Source: Otis tarda | Lineage: Eukaryota; Chordata; Aves; Otidiformes; Otididae | DNA: 64,000 bases | NCBI GenBank assembly: GCA_026413225.1 | Contig: CM048552.1 | Coordinates: forward strand, 57,923,001-57,987,000 | Direction of reading: 5' to 3' | Part shown: positions 48,201 through 60,775 of the stretch, piece after piece | Layout: the number at the start of each line of letters is the position of its first letter | How positions within the stretch are numbered: position 1 is the stretch's first letter | Translations under genes and position numbers: made by a program | The notes under the pieces: generated by a model | What the model saw: the letters and a program-made list of their open reading frames with translations, nothing else | What the model was told of the DNA's origin: nothing | The model's database searches: none

Positions 48201-50794
48201 TTTTTTTCATGAGGTAGCTACTGCCAGTGAAAAGTATGGTCATTACAGCGTGGTTTTCAAAGCATGTGTTTGATAGCAGCAAAGCAAGTGGCTATCCAGG
48301 GAAAATGGTCTCCCTGCTCTGTTCTGGTGCCAAGCCTGGGGCAGCTATTGCTGGGGATGTCTGGCTGTGCCTGTAGGTCTTTGGCTGGAACCTGTTTGGT
48401 AGGAATGACAAATAAACCCGTCGGCCATCAGCTGGAGCTCTGACGGGATGGACAGCACGCAGTTGCTGTGTGCAAAAGGTGCACGCACAGTGTGGTCAGT
48501 GCTAAGAGAGGCTGAGATGTGGTAGCCTGTGGGAGGCTGTGAGGGTGCAGGAAGGTTTTCCAGAATGTGTGTTAGAGGTCAGATCTGGGTGAATTTCTGT
48601 GAATATGGTAAAAGGCACTTTGTGTTAATATAAACACTGATTTTTGAATTCTTGCTCCGGAGCAGGAAAGCCCTGGAGAATCATAAAATGGAACTCATGC
48701 AGAAATCCTGGAGCTGGTAGTCTGTAAGCTGATTCCCCAGCCTGCAAGTCCCCGTGGTGCCGTACTGTGGCATGCATATGTAGCAGCTTGAATCCAGGAG
48801 GAACATAGTTATGTTTGTCCAGAACTGCAACTGTGATAATGAGTTCTGCTGCTCGATAAGGTTTGTTAGCTTTGGTGCAGCACCTTGTGAACATGGTTAT
48901 ACTGCTTCCACACCCCGAGCTGCTCTGTGCACGGCTGGTTTGGGAATGTCTGCATTGCGTTCCCCTGGGGGTTAGTGTGACAAAGCAACTTGCATCTGTT
49001 TGCATCTAGGGTTTTATACAGGCCTTGGAGATTTGGGAAATGGAGAAAGGAGAGTTTGTGAAAGAGATTATATAATGTGACTGCTTGTGTTCTTAGAGAG
49101 CTAGAGTTGATAATCCAGGTGATCTTTTCCAGTTCTGTGTTCCTACAAGCCTGTAATCCTCAAAGATGCCAAGGTCACTACTGGGACAAGAAAGCCCAGT
49201 GCAGTTCAAAAAGAGAAGGCATTTCAGATTAAGGTGCTGGCTTAAGAGAAGGGAGATCTGGGATCAGTGTGATCTATTCTGTAGGCTGCATTTGATTAAT
49301 ATAAAACCGGGTGAAATCGGTGCCCAGCAAATTCAGGAGTTTCCTTCCCTGATGGGTCTAAACAAAAGAATTGGAGGGGTGTAGGCTACCTGAGCTGGTG
49401 TGAATTTCTCCAGCGGCTCTTCTGTCTGACTACTCTATTCCCACCTGTCCAAACAGCGATGAGCGCAGGGGACTCTATTTGCAGTAAGCCTGTCCAAGTC
49501 TTGGGACACTGACAGGGACCGGGTCCTGTTTAAGTTAGTTTTTCACAAAACAGCCTGTTTATCTTGGAAGGAAGAGAATAAACCATAAGAGAATAAGACG
49601 AGAATAAACCTCAGCCTTCCTGGTTTCCAGCTGAAAACTTGAGGAAGAGCGCAGATAATAGAGACTTGAGGCTGAACATCTGTGTTTCCTGCACTTCCCG
49701 TGGTGCTTATTTGCAAATCTTAATTCCAGCAGTGCCAGAACTTTACCCTTGTCCTGACCCCCAGGGTTATGATGGTGGTATGGGAAAGGTCTTTGAGTGG
49801 ACCTGAATTTGGATTGCGCTTCTACCAGAACTCTAAGCAGTCACTAGGATATCAACTGTGTTTTTGTGCATCCTTAACCAAAAGTATGATTGGATGGCTT
49901 GTGCGATAGCTGGGAGAGATCCCTTTGTCCTTCAGTGAGGGCTACTGGGTACAGCAGGAGTTTGAGTAAGGTTGTGGGGTCAAACAAAATGTTTTCTTTA
50001 GGGAGTTGTCAGTTTGGAGGATGATCTGCAGTCTGTGTCCACAGTACTGCGGCTCTGGATGGTCCGTACCGAAGGTGATAGGACGCATCCTCTGGCCTGC
50101 ATTGGAGAGGCAGGCTGTGCTGATGGACCAGTGCAGATAGTTCCACGCTGGAAGTGAAAACAGGCTTGTAAAAAATTAAGAAATCAATTGAGGATGTGCT
50201 TTGTGTCCTCTAGCACTAAATTCTTTTGCTGAAAGTGTTAAAGATTCCTCAAAGCTGTGAAGAAGCTTAAACAAGTAATTAAGTTTCCCTTGTCTGTCCC
50301 TTGAATTTAGGTTTCATTGTTTTCAGAGTCCTACGTCTCATGACTAATATACTGTCTGCACAGTGCTCTGGTTGATTTTATACCAGATGGTTCTTGGGTC
50401 TGTAGCTGAATCCAGGGCAAAGGCAGTTGTTTTTTCTCCTGCCTTAAATGAAACATGCTGTCCCCCACACAATGCTCTACTTGCATCTTGGACTTCAAGA
50501 CGATGAAGTGAAATTTTTTTGACCAGATGACAATTTTTTTAAGGTATTCTTAGGGATTATTATTCAATGTGCTTTAAGGAGTTGGCATAGGATGATACTG
50601 GAACACGCCTCTGTACTTTTAAAATAATTTATAAATCATCTAGTGTTGAAACATAGTTTAAATGCAGAAAAATGATGAAATTCAAATATGTACACGTGGC
50701 TAGAAAATAGAAAATGTGCAGTGTGATCTGCCTGTTGCTATTTTTTAACTTTTCATTTCTGTTGTAACGGCTTCCTTTTTCATCCCACCCTCAG
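45250..50794. other. Non-coding stretch, probably intronic
   Basis: No gene is supported. An acceptor-like site at 48067 opens a short readable frame but lacks a good donor. The sequence at about 49090-49160 weakly resembles a decayed CR1 3' tail. A 12-bp palindrome TGCTCCGGAGCA lies at 48653-48664. Confidence 0.5.
49090..49160 (+). mobile_element. Possible eroded CR1 3' tail
   Basis: The segment with GGTGATCTTTTCCAGTTCTG near 49120 follows the wording of the last bases of CR1 elements. It is too short and diverged to be certain, and no CR1 body is clear upstream. Confidence 0.25.
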
Positions 50795-50902
50795 TCACTA
50801 CGGTGATGTGTGCCTGCATCCATGATGTACATTTTGGATGGAGAACCCTTCCGAGTAAAGACGAAGCCTCCCTAGAGAAGGTGGCAAAGCCTATTTGGCA
50901 GC
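50795..50902 (+). CDS. Candidate internal coding exon, 108 nt, phase 1/1
   Basis: The upstream tract GGCTTCCTTTTTCATCCCAC with CCTCAG directly after it is a good acceptor, with possible branch points (TTAAC, GTAAC) 30-50 nt before it. The exon ends GCAGC|GTAAGTGG, a strong donor. Of the three frames only one is open: after two leading bases it reads TTVMCACIHD at the start and KVAKPIWQ at the end, 35 full codons plus split codons at both ends. The length is a multiple of three, so it would be a symmetric, skippable exon. I recognise no domain; two Cys and three Trp are the only distinctive residues. Its phase differs from the 22.2 kb exon, so they are not direct neighbours in a transcript. 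Confidence 0.35.
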
Positions 50903-51987
50903 GTAAGTGGGGTACATATAGCTCTGTCAGGACCGTCTCAGTAGCACTGCAGAGCAGCTTGCAGCTTTGCTCACGGGCCTCTTGGATCCAGCGGTAGTTA
51001 GGGGTTATTTCCCCCCATCCCGATTTATTACACTGAGATTCTGGCTGCTGCTTGAGTGAGGAGGAGCAGTGAATGCTGATTACTTATTTTGGTCCAACCA
51101 GCTGAAAAGGAGAAGCATGATCAGCATAGGTGAGGCTATTGATTGTGGCATCTTCTAAGAAACTGGCAGCATCTACATTTTAAAATTTTTGTGTTGGGGA
51201 AGTTTTTCTTCAGCAAAAACTTTGCTGGAGTGCATATAGTGTATGTGTAACTGCTGTTTTTAAACACCTTTAGGCTTCAGACGTGCTGTAGAAATACGAG
51301 ATGCTGTAATGCTTTTTCCTTGCGTGGGGAGTGTTGCTCTCCAATGCAGCTGTTTAGCCATTGGGAACAGGTGTGTGATAAACACCCCTTCCCTCTTCAG
51401 CTGAGCAGGGTGGTGGTGGATACCCTCTTATTTAAACATGCATGTTCTTCTCTCCTAGAAGAATGAAAATTTTAAAAATAGTATACATATGTAGAAAGAA
51501 CTGAGTGCCTTGTCCTATTTCCCTCTTTCCCTCCCCCCTGCTACCAACTCAAATTACCAGCAAGCTTTGGAAACTTTGGGGCAGGGGAACAGAGGTGCAG
51601 CTGGCCTGCATGTGTTGCACCAGCTGTAATGCAAATGATACTTGCTGAAAGAGGCTTTTCTCACTTTTGTAATTCTTGCATATTGTTGTGCAATGGGGAC
51701 ATGCGACAATTTGTCTTAAATGTGTTTGCTGATATGTTCTGTGGAGTATACTGCGTCCTTTGTTCCTCGCCGGTGAGAGACAATATCAAAATCCAATTGC
51801 CTGCCGGCAGCATGTCTGAATGCAGCTGGGACTGTCCTCCTGGCTTTCCCATCCGTCAGTCCTGGGGTGATCCCATCACACTTGATACCAGTTAATTTAG
51901 AGCTGGCCGGAACACTGACTTTGGTAAATCCTGAGTTTTCTTGGCTGTTTAGACAATTTGTTATATTTTTGTCCTGTGTTTCTGAAA

Positions 51988-52050
51988 GTAGGACTATATA
52001 AAGTAGTAGGACTATATAAAGTCCTATAAAAAGGACTTTTTTTGTCCTTT
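51988..52050. repeat. Tandem 18-bp duplication with nested palindromes and TATA-like cores
   Basis: Two near-identical 18-bp units (GTAGGACTATATAAAGTA at 51988-52005 and the same ending in C at 52006-52023) stand in tandem, each with a TATATAAA core. The second unit is part of an imperfect palindrome with AGGACT and AGTCCT arms (52008-52025). It is followed by a hairpin with 7-bp arms AAAGGAC and GTCCTTT around seven T (52030-52050). The origin is probably local duplication. The TATA-like cores are not evidence of a promoter on their own. Confidence 0.75.
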
Positions 52051-53689
52051 GTTTCTCAAAGTAGCGGTACCTATTGCTCTTCTGCCGTGAGAGAGCTGAA
52101 GGGGGAAGAGCCTGCATATACCGGTTGTCCGTAGGTACCAGTCAACTTTTCCACCGCTTATCTAACGCGGTAAAAGCACGGGTGCTGGGGATTCAGTTGT
52201 GTAAAAACAAAAGCTGATGTTGATTTAATCCCATTACATTGCGTTGATCTCTCAACCACTGGACTCTTAGTAGGATTCCAGCTTTAATCCTGTAAGGATC
52301 AATCTGGCCCGTTGCTTTTCTGTCCTGATCCTAAATCCCCCTTTAATCTTGTTAATTATACCAGGCCTTTTTTGGTTTTGTTTTTTTCCCTTGTGGACCA
52401 GCAAAACCGCATTAAATCTCCATGTTGCTCTGTCTGACCTGGTATTTTCACCCTTTGTTCATCCCATTGAGGAGCAAGGTGCTCCTGAAGGCTGGTTTTG
52501 CCATTACAGCGGTGCCACATCAGCCTTTGGTGGTCCAGTGTCTACTGTTTCAGCTTCAGACTCCTCTGGAGTCAGCTAGTCACACTATTGTGCTGAATCC
52601 CATCTGGTTCTGTTCAGGATTTTCTTTTTTTTTTTTTCATGTGGTGTTTGATACTGTGCTGTCTAAAGGGAGTGGGGAATCATGCAACATGAGAGCCACT
52701 TTCAAATTGCTTTCTTAATTTAAAAAAAAAAGGGTTTTTGGAATAGAATCTCATTGACTCTGGCATTGAGGGCTTTGGAGGGGAAGACAATGTCGGGGAA
52801 TATGGAGCACTTCTAGGATGGTGAGGCAAATGATCTGAAAAGGGGGAGTCTGGGGACAAGGCTTGGGTAGTCCCATGGTCCACAGATACATTCTGAAGGT
52901 CATGGAGAAATTCAGCTGCTTAAATCAGCTTTTTTATGTTTACGTGTGTTCGGTGGCTTAAGGAGAGGAATAATGCGCAATCAGACTTGAGGCTCTTTAT
53001 CTTCCCATTGCACTGTCTGCAGGCCTCCAAACCCAGCGCTGCCTTTTCGTGTAATGCACAAGGCCAATTTCTCACTGTGACAATCTGCTCCTGGCACTTG
53101 CAATAATAGAAACTAGCGGTGCTTAATGTAGTCATCTCTGGTATTTCCCGTACTATAAAAGAAGAAAACCAACCCAAAATTGCACCTACATTTGCTGTGA
53201 CTCGATCAAGAACTGACAGATCATTTCTGGAACATGTCTCTGCCGGGATCCTGACGGCTCTGCCAAATTTTATGCCTTTATCTTGCAGTGCTGCTCCTTC
53301 CCTCTTTCCTGTCCGTGCCGCTCTGCCTCAGCCAGCAGAAGCTTCTGCTTTTCCAGCCTTTCAGCCGGATCCCGACTTCCTACCATCTTGCCAGAGCACC
53401 GCGGGTCTGACTTCCCTCCTTGCCAGAATGCAGGCTGTAGGGATGGATCTGACGTAGAAGTAGCCAAGCTGATTCCCTTTTGAACCAGATAGACGGGAAA
53501 CTGATTTCGGATCAGGGAGGATGAGCTCTCTGGATGCGTTTATTCCAATTAAAGCAGCTCTGGTGCCTAGCTCTTGGAAAACACTTAGAGCTTTGACAAG
53601 AGGTGGCAATTGCTTTTAAGCAAACGTAGGCATTTTCCCAGCAGTTCTAGGGTTAAGGAAATTGCAGAGGGGTGACATGGTGACTGTGT

Positions 53690-53990
53690 TCCCTATTTTT
53701 GTGTATTGCCAGTAGCGAGAAGGGGGAAACTTTGATTTCTAATCCGCTTTGGAGGAGGCTCCGTATCAGGGCTGCACAGAAACATCCAGTCAAGCAGCTC
53801 CTTTATCATAAAGGGGATTTTAATTAAAACTGTTCTCGCATCATGAGCAGAATGAGCGTCAGTGCCAGCCAGCCCTGTACTGGGCATTTATCTCCTTCAA
53901 ACCACATTACCAGTAATTGCTGCATTAAATCAAAGTCGAGGGAGATTACAGGTCTGAATTGGGCAGGCGGCCGGTGCCAGCATGGGGAGC
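53690..53990. promoter_or_regulatory. Enhancer-like cluster of TCF/LEF and homeodomain motifs
   Basis: Motifs seen: CTTTGATTT (TCF/LEF type) at 53730-53738, TAATCC (OTX/bicoid type) at 53740-53745, the palindrome TTTTAATTAAAA (homeodomain type) at 53818-53829, TAATTG (homeodomain) at 53914-53919, and AAATCAAAG (TCF/LEF, reverse orientation) at 53927-53935. Two TCF/LEF sites and three homeodomain-type sites in about 200 bases resemble developmental enhancers. Conservation between birds and mammals would be the test. Function is inference. Confidence 0.3.
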
Positions 53991-53999
53991 TCCGTGCTG

Positions 54000-56900
54000 C
54001 CGAGCCGCTGATATGGGAACCCCCTCCACCCCTCAGTTCAGGGTGAAGAGTCGGAGGGCTGCTGAATCCCAAGAAGCCCTTCTCATTACGGGGCAGGAGT
54101 TTTTGTCATAACCTAGGAGGAGTGGCAGGCTGTATGCCTGGGGCATTTTAAGCTGCTGGTGTTTTTCTATTAACTTCCTTTTAAAACAAACAAACCCAAT
54201 AACAAAATATGTCCTGTGGCATTGCCATCCTGCCCCTGTCTCCTGTTCAGATCCACCACAGACGTTTGCTTTTCTTCATCCTCTGCTGCTGATTCCAGCC
54301 CTGAAACTCCAGAATAAATCGCCTCATCTCGATAGGTCCCTTTGTCTCTACCCGCCTTGTCACAGCTCCACTATGGAGCTGCTAACTTGGTTCCTCTCTG
54401 CCCCAACGTGGGAGAGCTTCTCCCCTTCTTCACCTCTCCCTCCACTGAGGAATTGTATCTTCATTGACCTGTGGGTCCTTTGCCAACTATGGCTCATTAG
54501 TTAATTTAATTATTTTTCTAGGTTTTTAAGCATTCTGTTGTCTCTAGCTCTAAAGCAGCTGTTTCCCTTCTTCTTGTCCCTGTACTTTGACCTTGGTGGC
54601 TCCAAAAAACATCTAATCATCCTAGCATTGCCCTTGCTTCCACTCTCCAGACCTCTGGCGGGGTGAGGCTGAGGAATGGCCGTGCCCACGTGAGGTTTTA
54701 GGCATGTGGACTGGCCGAAGTAATTAGATCTCTGTGGGCAATCAGTGAACTATCAAAATGTGACAACTGTATTTCTAGGGGCTGTTATTACATCTGTCCC
54801 ATAATTGCAAAGAAGGTAGGTTAGCAACAGAAAGCTTGGTGGGTTTTTTTTATGCGGCTGTCATTTTCTTTGTTTTCATCTTGATGGCGGTTACGTATTT
54901 TTCTGTTCTGTTGCAGACAATCTGGGGCAGTTGGGTGGCAGTGACTGTTTTTCTTCATTTTGCCCAGAGATGCCTTTGGCAATCTGCCATTCTGAAGTTT
55001 GTTTCCTGCAGGGTTTGCACATCTACCATGTTCCTCTGCTGCAGAAAAGGATCTCATTCCCAGGACTGTACTGAGGAGCTGGTAATGTATGTGAAAGAGG
55101 ATGCTGCAGCTTGACCTGCCTGCTAAAGCAGTTCAGTCGCAGGCTATTGAGCCATATTAGATTTTTAAGATTCATACAAGTTTCTCAGAAGCTATCTAAT
55201 TCAGAGCAGTTGCAGGAGATAGGCCTGCTGTGCCCCTTCAGAGCTTGAAGTTGCAGCTTTTGCTTCATTACAATGCAAGCTTTAGATGCATCTTAAGTAT
55301 TGCCCTACTTTAACTCTGGCCTATGCATGAGTCTCTAGCCTGAGATAAGTGGTTCTTTTTAAATTCATGCTAAGAGACCTGTAAAGCCATAGAGGCTGAA
55401 GTTCAAGTGCTGCTGATATCCAAACCGATGGCGCAGAGGGGTTGCAGTTAATTTTTGCATTGGTAGTCCTGTTACCATGAACTGAGAGTAGCCCCACTGC
55501 AGAGTAACTGGAGAGGTGTGCAGAGAACATGAGCCAAGTCTTTGGTGCAGGTTTCTTGATAGTGACAGAAAACAGAGATGAGGGTTTTCATGGGAGCCAG
55601 GAAACCATCTTTATGGCTTCCTGATTTTGGGACAGAGAATGCAGATAGTGGCAAATTGGGGAGAATGAACATGTGTGAATTTTTTTGTTGAGGTCACACA
55701 AAGCTGATGAAAAGAGCAGGTATCTCAATTGTGCAGATGGTGCAACTGGAAAAAGCCCTTGGTGGTGGTTGTCCAGGGATTTCAGCTGCTGTGGCTTGTT
55801 TTAGAACTTGCTGGGAGTTGAAGCTAGCCCGCAGGAAAGGCTTTTGGGCTGAGCTGTGTCAGGCTTTATTCTGTGCTCTTGGGGAGAAGTGTGGGAAATG
55901 GTTAGCTTACGTGCCCATAGCAGACCTCTGTGCCCACGTCTCGGCACTTTGTGAATAGAAAAAGATTTCTAAAATTCTGATAACTCATGTTTTCTTAGAA
56001 ATATAACAGGTTTCAAAACAACTCAACCAAATAAAATTTAGGTATTTGCTGCCTTTTTTTAAATCTTAGTCTGAGGCACAAAGCAATATAAAGACTACTA
56101 CTACTACTGAGAGCTGGCGTAGCCTCAACATACCTCTTCTGTTCTCCACCATAACCTTCTACTTCTCTGCAAAAGCTGCCAGAGGAGGGACACAGCAATA
56201 ACTAGCACCTCTGCCCCAACAAGAGTAGTCTCTGTGGTTACTCCCTACATTAAAGCATGACTTGCTCCTGTCACCATTCATTTAGTATGTCTGACTTTCC
56301 TCTTTCAGGGTAAACTGCATCGTTCTTGCCAAACCTCAAGTTGGTGTGCTATTTCTGGATCCTTTCTGTGCACTCAGCAAATGCACCAAAATTTTAGCTA
56401 CAGCACTTCCGGTATTTTGCTCTTAAATCTCTTTTGAGCTTCCTGAGTTTGGGTTTTTTCTATTTCAAATGGGAATGGGGAAAAAGCAGGATTCATTGTC
56501 TGAAGCTTAGTCGAGCAAGATTTTGAACTGAGGCCTACAAAAATTAATGGACAGATATAATTCTTCTATCATGAAATTGTCTTTGCAGATTTACGCTGAA
56601 GGTGTCATATTCTGTATACCTTCATGCTGGAACTGTTTCCAAATTATTTCCTGAGATTTATTCAGTGACATGCTGTTGTGGCAGCTAAAGGTCCTGCCTG
56701 CATGTTCTCCCAATTCTTCAGTTCCTGTCAGTAATGCAGTCTCAGACCCAGCTATCTCATGTAGACTGTGCTGCCTGTATATTTTTCTTACTTCCATTCA
56801 ATTAACAGTTTAATATTTTTGACATGTTTTGTCTCTTGCTTGCACAGTTACAGTGTGTGGGCAGCTGCTCTGCTGTTCTGGTTGAACTAAGTTGGGCAGG

Positions 56901-59900
56901 GAATGCCTTTGCTCCCGTGTCAGAAGAACAAAAAGTTGCCCAAGAAAACCTTTCTCCCAAATTCTGCTTTTGTTTCTGTAGCTGGGAAGCCATACTGCTC
57001 TAAGGTAGGGACAAATGTGTGTCAATACTAGCGTAATTTATTGTGTGGACACTCTTTGACTTGGAACAAGTAGCTTTTTCTATTTTCGTTTATCACGTGG
57101 AAGCAATTTGATAAGCCGGGAGGCGAGGTGGGGAGGAAAATCCGTACCAAAGCTGTCTCTGTTAGGGAACAAGCACTCGGTTAGATGAGTGAGACACGGC
57201 CGCGTACTGAAATGTTGGTTATGTGCTCCCTTCACCTTGGGCAAAGGCGAGGTAAAACGTGTCAGTTTTCAAACCCTCAGCAAAAGCAGTTTATCCCGTG
57301 AGTGTTTGCAAGGGACTGGGAGTGCGCGTGGCGTCACCAACGGCCCTGCGGCTGCCACGCGGCGACTCACTGGTGGGGCTGAGATAACGGCGTAACTATA
57401 CTTACACTACGGGGGAAATAGCCTGTGCGATCCAGCCCTAGTTCATGATTCATTCAATTAAAAATACTTGGTGAGAGTGCCTATGATACTACCATCTGGT
57501 GACTTTTAATAATATTTATTCTTAGGAAGACAGTTCTTTAATTAAGGAATTAACCTTAATTTTTGTAGGCTTAGCATAGATCTAGAGAAATGCTCAGGCT
57601 TAAGCTGCTGTATTTCATAGAGGAGTCAAGTCTTTCTTTTTAGGATCTCACCATTGTCCCCTTAAGGATCAGCTAATTGAGCTGCTGCTGCTTGTTAAAT
57701 GAAAAACCAAGTGGGAGTATGAGAGACAAAACGGGCAAAGCTTTCCTCTGACTGAGGTTCTGGAGCTAGCTGATAGATCTAGCAGCCTCTGTAGCGAAGG
57801 AAACCTGCCTCCACTCTATTATTTTTGTTTCCCCTATCTCCACCACCCCCAAAGGAATATGGAAAGGCAGTGTGGCTGTCATGTAATGTCTAACTACCAA
57901 GAGAAAATTCCTTCTTTTCTTTGATGTTGAATTGTGCATCTGGACACCTTCTTGTTTTTCATGTAACAGGCAAAACGCATTTTGATGGACATCTAGCATT
58001 ACCAAGATCAGTGCATATACAAGTGGTCCCAAAAGAAAGCTGTGCTACGATCACCTTCTTTGCTAAATGGCTTAGCCCAGAAGTACACTTATTTTCTTCC
58101 TGAAGCAGTGCCAAGCACTTAGAGTTCTCCTTGAAAGGAGGCCCAGGCCCAACACACAGCTTTTTTTTTTTTTTTTCCTCTGGAAAGTCTGTGTATGCTT
58201 TCTGTTCCCCCTTCATACTGTGCCTCTGGTAATAACTAAGGTGATGGAGCCTGTGTGGTTTTAGAAGCTCCTTTTGGACTTGTCGTGTGTTACACTCAGG
58301 TGTGCTGGAGTTTTCTCAAGATAGTATAATTAAAACCTGTTTTGTAATGCGTGTAAAGCGATGGGTTGAGGCAGAAATTGAAAGCTTGAAGTCGTGTCTT
58401 CTATATGCTGGTAGTATATCCAGACTGCTGCCAGCTTTATTTTGCAACTTTATCACTAATATATTTTTGTGAATTATTGTTCTGTTACAGCTGCCTTCCT
58501 GGGAGCCAGCTTGTTAGCTAGCGTCGTGCATAAAACCTTGGTTCTGGGAGCACAGTCTTTTGACAGAGGATTTTTCAAACTTCACATGAGTTTTCATCGC
58601 TGCCTTACATTTTTTTCCTTTGTAATAATTTCAGAGACTGAGCAATCTGAGTTTTGCCTGAATTGACTCTGGGTCCTTGTCCTCCAGCAGCTGAAGTTGC
58701 GTGGGCAGGATCGGTACTTCCAACTTCAGGAAGACTCTGCCTACACAGATCTAACTTCAGGATCAAGAGTCTTTACTCTCCTGCAGTTTCACCAAGAGCC
58801 TTTGTCTCTCTCGACAGCCATGACTACATAGATCGGGAACTGGAAGAGCTTGGTTTCTGTTTGAGGAAGACCCAGGCTTGTGATTTCACAAGTCCTGTAG
58901 GTTTCTGGAGTTTGGTAATGCTACTGTTCTACTGGATGGCTGTAAGAAAGCTCAACAAAGTAATAATAAAAAAAAAGCCAATTGTCCAGTAAACAAAGGT
59001 CTTGCAATATAATATGCTGCTTTAGCAGACCGACATGGTATCCTTGCTCTGCCTTCGTTTTCTGTGTCCTTCCCTAAAGCACAGTTTGTTGAGGCTTTGA
59101 AAATAGGTGGCACTTAAGAAATAATTATTTTTAATTCTGACCTGTCCTGTTATGCTGTGTATTTGTAATTGTGTTTTAAAACTGTGCTAGTTTTCCAGTC
59201 TAGACAAACCATTAATATTTAATAACTACGTGTAGATGATGCAGTGGAGAGCTGAGGGCAGTAACAGGATGCAGGTATCTTATGTCCATGGTTTAGAGCA
59301 TGAGCAGCGCCTAGCTGTTGAGCCACTTCAGATCAGTTTCAGGACTACAGAGCTTGGTTGAGGAATATTGGAGTGGTAGAGGCAGATGCAAACGAACTCC
59401 ATCACTTGTGAGTAAATTGCCTTGCAAATGGAGAATGTGTCGTGGAAGAAGATTGAAAAGCGAGATCTCCAGCACTTTGAGGGGAAAGGACATGACCAGG
59501 AGTTATTTCAAAGCTTTCATTTTATTAAATATTGTCTTTGGTATTTTTCTCTCATAAATTTTCTTGAAATCGTTAATTTTATTCATGAAAACTGGAATGT
59601 GTGATGGCTGAGGTTTCATTATCTGCCTGAGGTATTGGCAGAAGCAGTGGGTGCGATGGGGCTATCTTCTCTGCTACACGTAACCCAGTATTTGCTATTT
59701 TCTCTAGCTTTGGGCTTCTTAGGCCTCTTGCCAGAGGGATTTTAGTTTTCTTGGATTCAAAGTGTATTTTTGGTAATTTCATTTGTGCTAATGTGTTTTA
59801 GGAACATTAATCCTAATTAACAGGAAGAATCAGTAGCACTAACTAATCAGACTGGGTTCAGGCAAGCAGGGGCTCCTGTGCCTTTACCAGTGCATTCAAA

Positions 59901-60770
59901 TTCTTTCCTCTGATGCCTTATTACGCTAATCCAAGATGCTCTCGTTTGCTTCTGCTGCTACTCCACATCCCCCAGAATTGCTGGTTCCATTTGTGCTCGT
60001 TCCTGATCTTCAGCATTTGCATGTTTAACATGTTTCACTTGCAAAGAACGCACTGGCTTGGTGCTGAGTTATTTGCTCTCTTGCATAGCTGATCCACCAC
60101 CAGATCTTCTTGCTCTTGAGATCAGGACACCTAGGTAAAACTGCCAGGTTTCTGAGATGTGAGGAAAAACAATTTATGCAGTCACGTATTTGTCATCATC
60201 TTTGTTTCTGCTTGCCGTTTCGGAATATTGAGCTTTCCTGTGCGTGCTCTGCCTACATTTATGTCCACCCCACTTGAATCTCTGATGATTTCAGGGTCAA
60301 AATAACAACTAGACCACATGTAATTTTTGTAGTCGTTGGTTATAGTAAAACTGGGAAGATAAAAAATCATGCGGCTTTTTGAAAAACATTAAAACTATTC
60401 AAACCAAACAAGCAATACAGCCTAGAAAATGTAGCCACATGGGAGGAATAATGACTTTCCAGTATAAATTCTCACCTGGAGTTGAGCGAAAGCCACTGTC
60501 ATGCTCAGGATATGGGACTTGCTTTTGTGCAAAATGAGAATATCTTGCAGCTCTAAAGCTGTAATCTTGGTACTGTGTGCTGTTTGTCTAACACCGGTAC
60601 GAGCTGGCTGAGCCGTTTGATCTATTTAGCTGCTATAGAAATCAGTACATACCCAGCCAGAAAATGCATCCTCTCTTGCTGGCATGTTTCCTACATTTAC
60701 ATCACTCTTTAAAAAGCAGAGACATATTGTAAGCTGCTCATCAGATCTCTGATGACCCAGTTTAGCAGAT
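54000..60770. other. Non-coding stretch without a supported gene
   Basis: Mostly AT-rich. Frames at 54836-55114 and 58654-58992 are open for about 100 codons but lack family features and paired splice sites. A CpG-enriched patch lies at about 57100-57410. Confidence 0.5.
57100..57415. promoter_or_regulatory. CpG-enriched patch
   Basis: Roughly 20 CpGs in about 300 bases by hand count, densest at 57320-57400. This exceeds the background, but the patch is only moderately GC-rich and has no clear first exon or GC box. It is a weak CpG island at most. Confidence 0.25.
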
Positions 60771-60775
60771 GTAGT

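Noticed and set aside
58654-58992. Plus-strand frame of 112 codons
   Set aside because: No acceptor at its start, no domain signature and no transcript features; the length is within chance for 64 kb.
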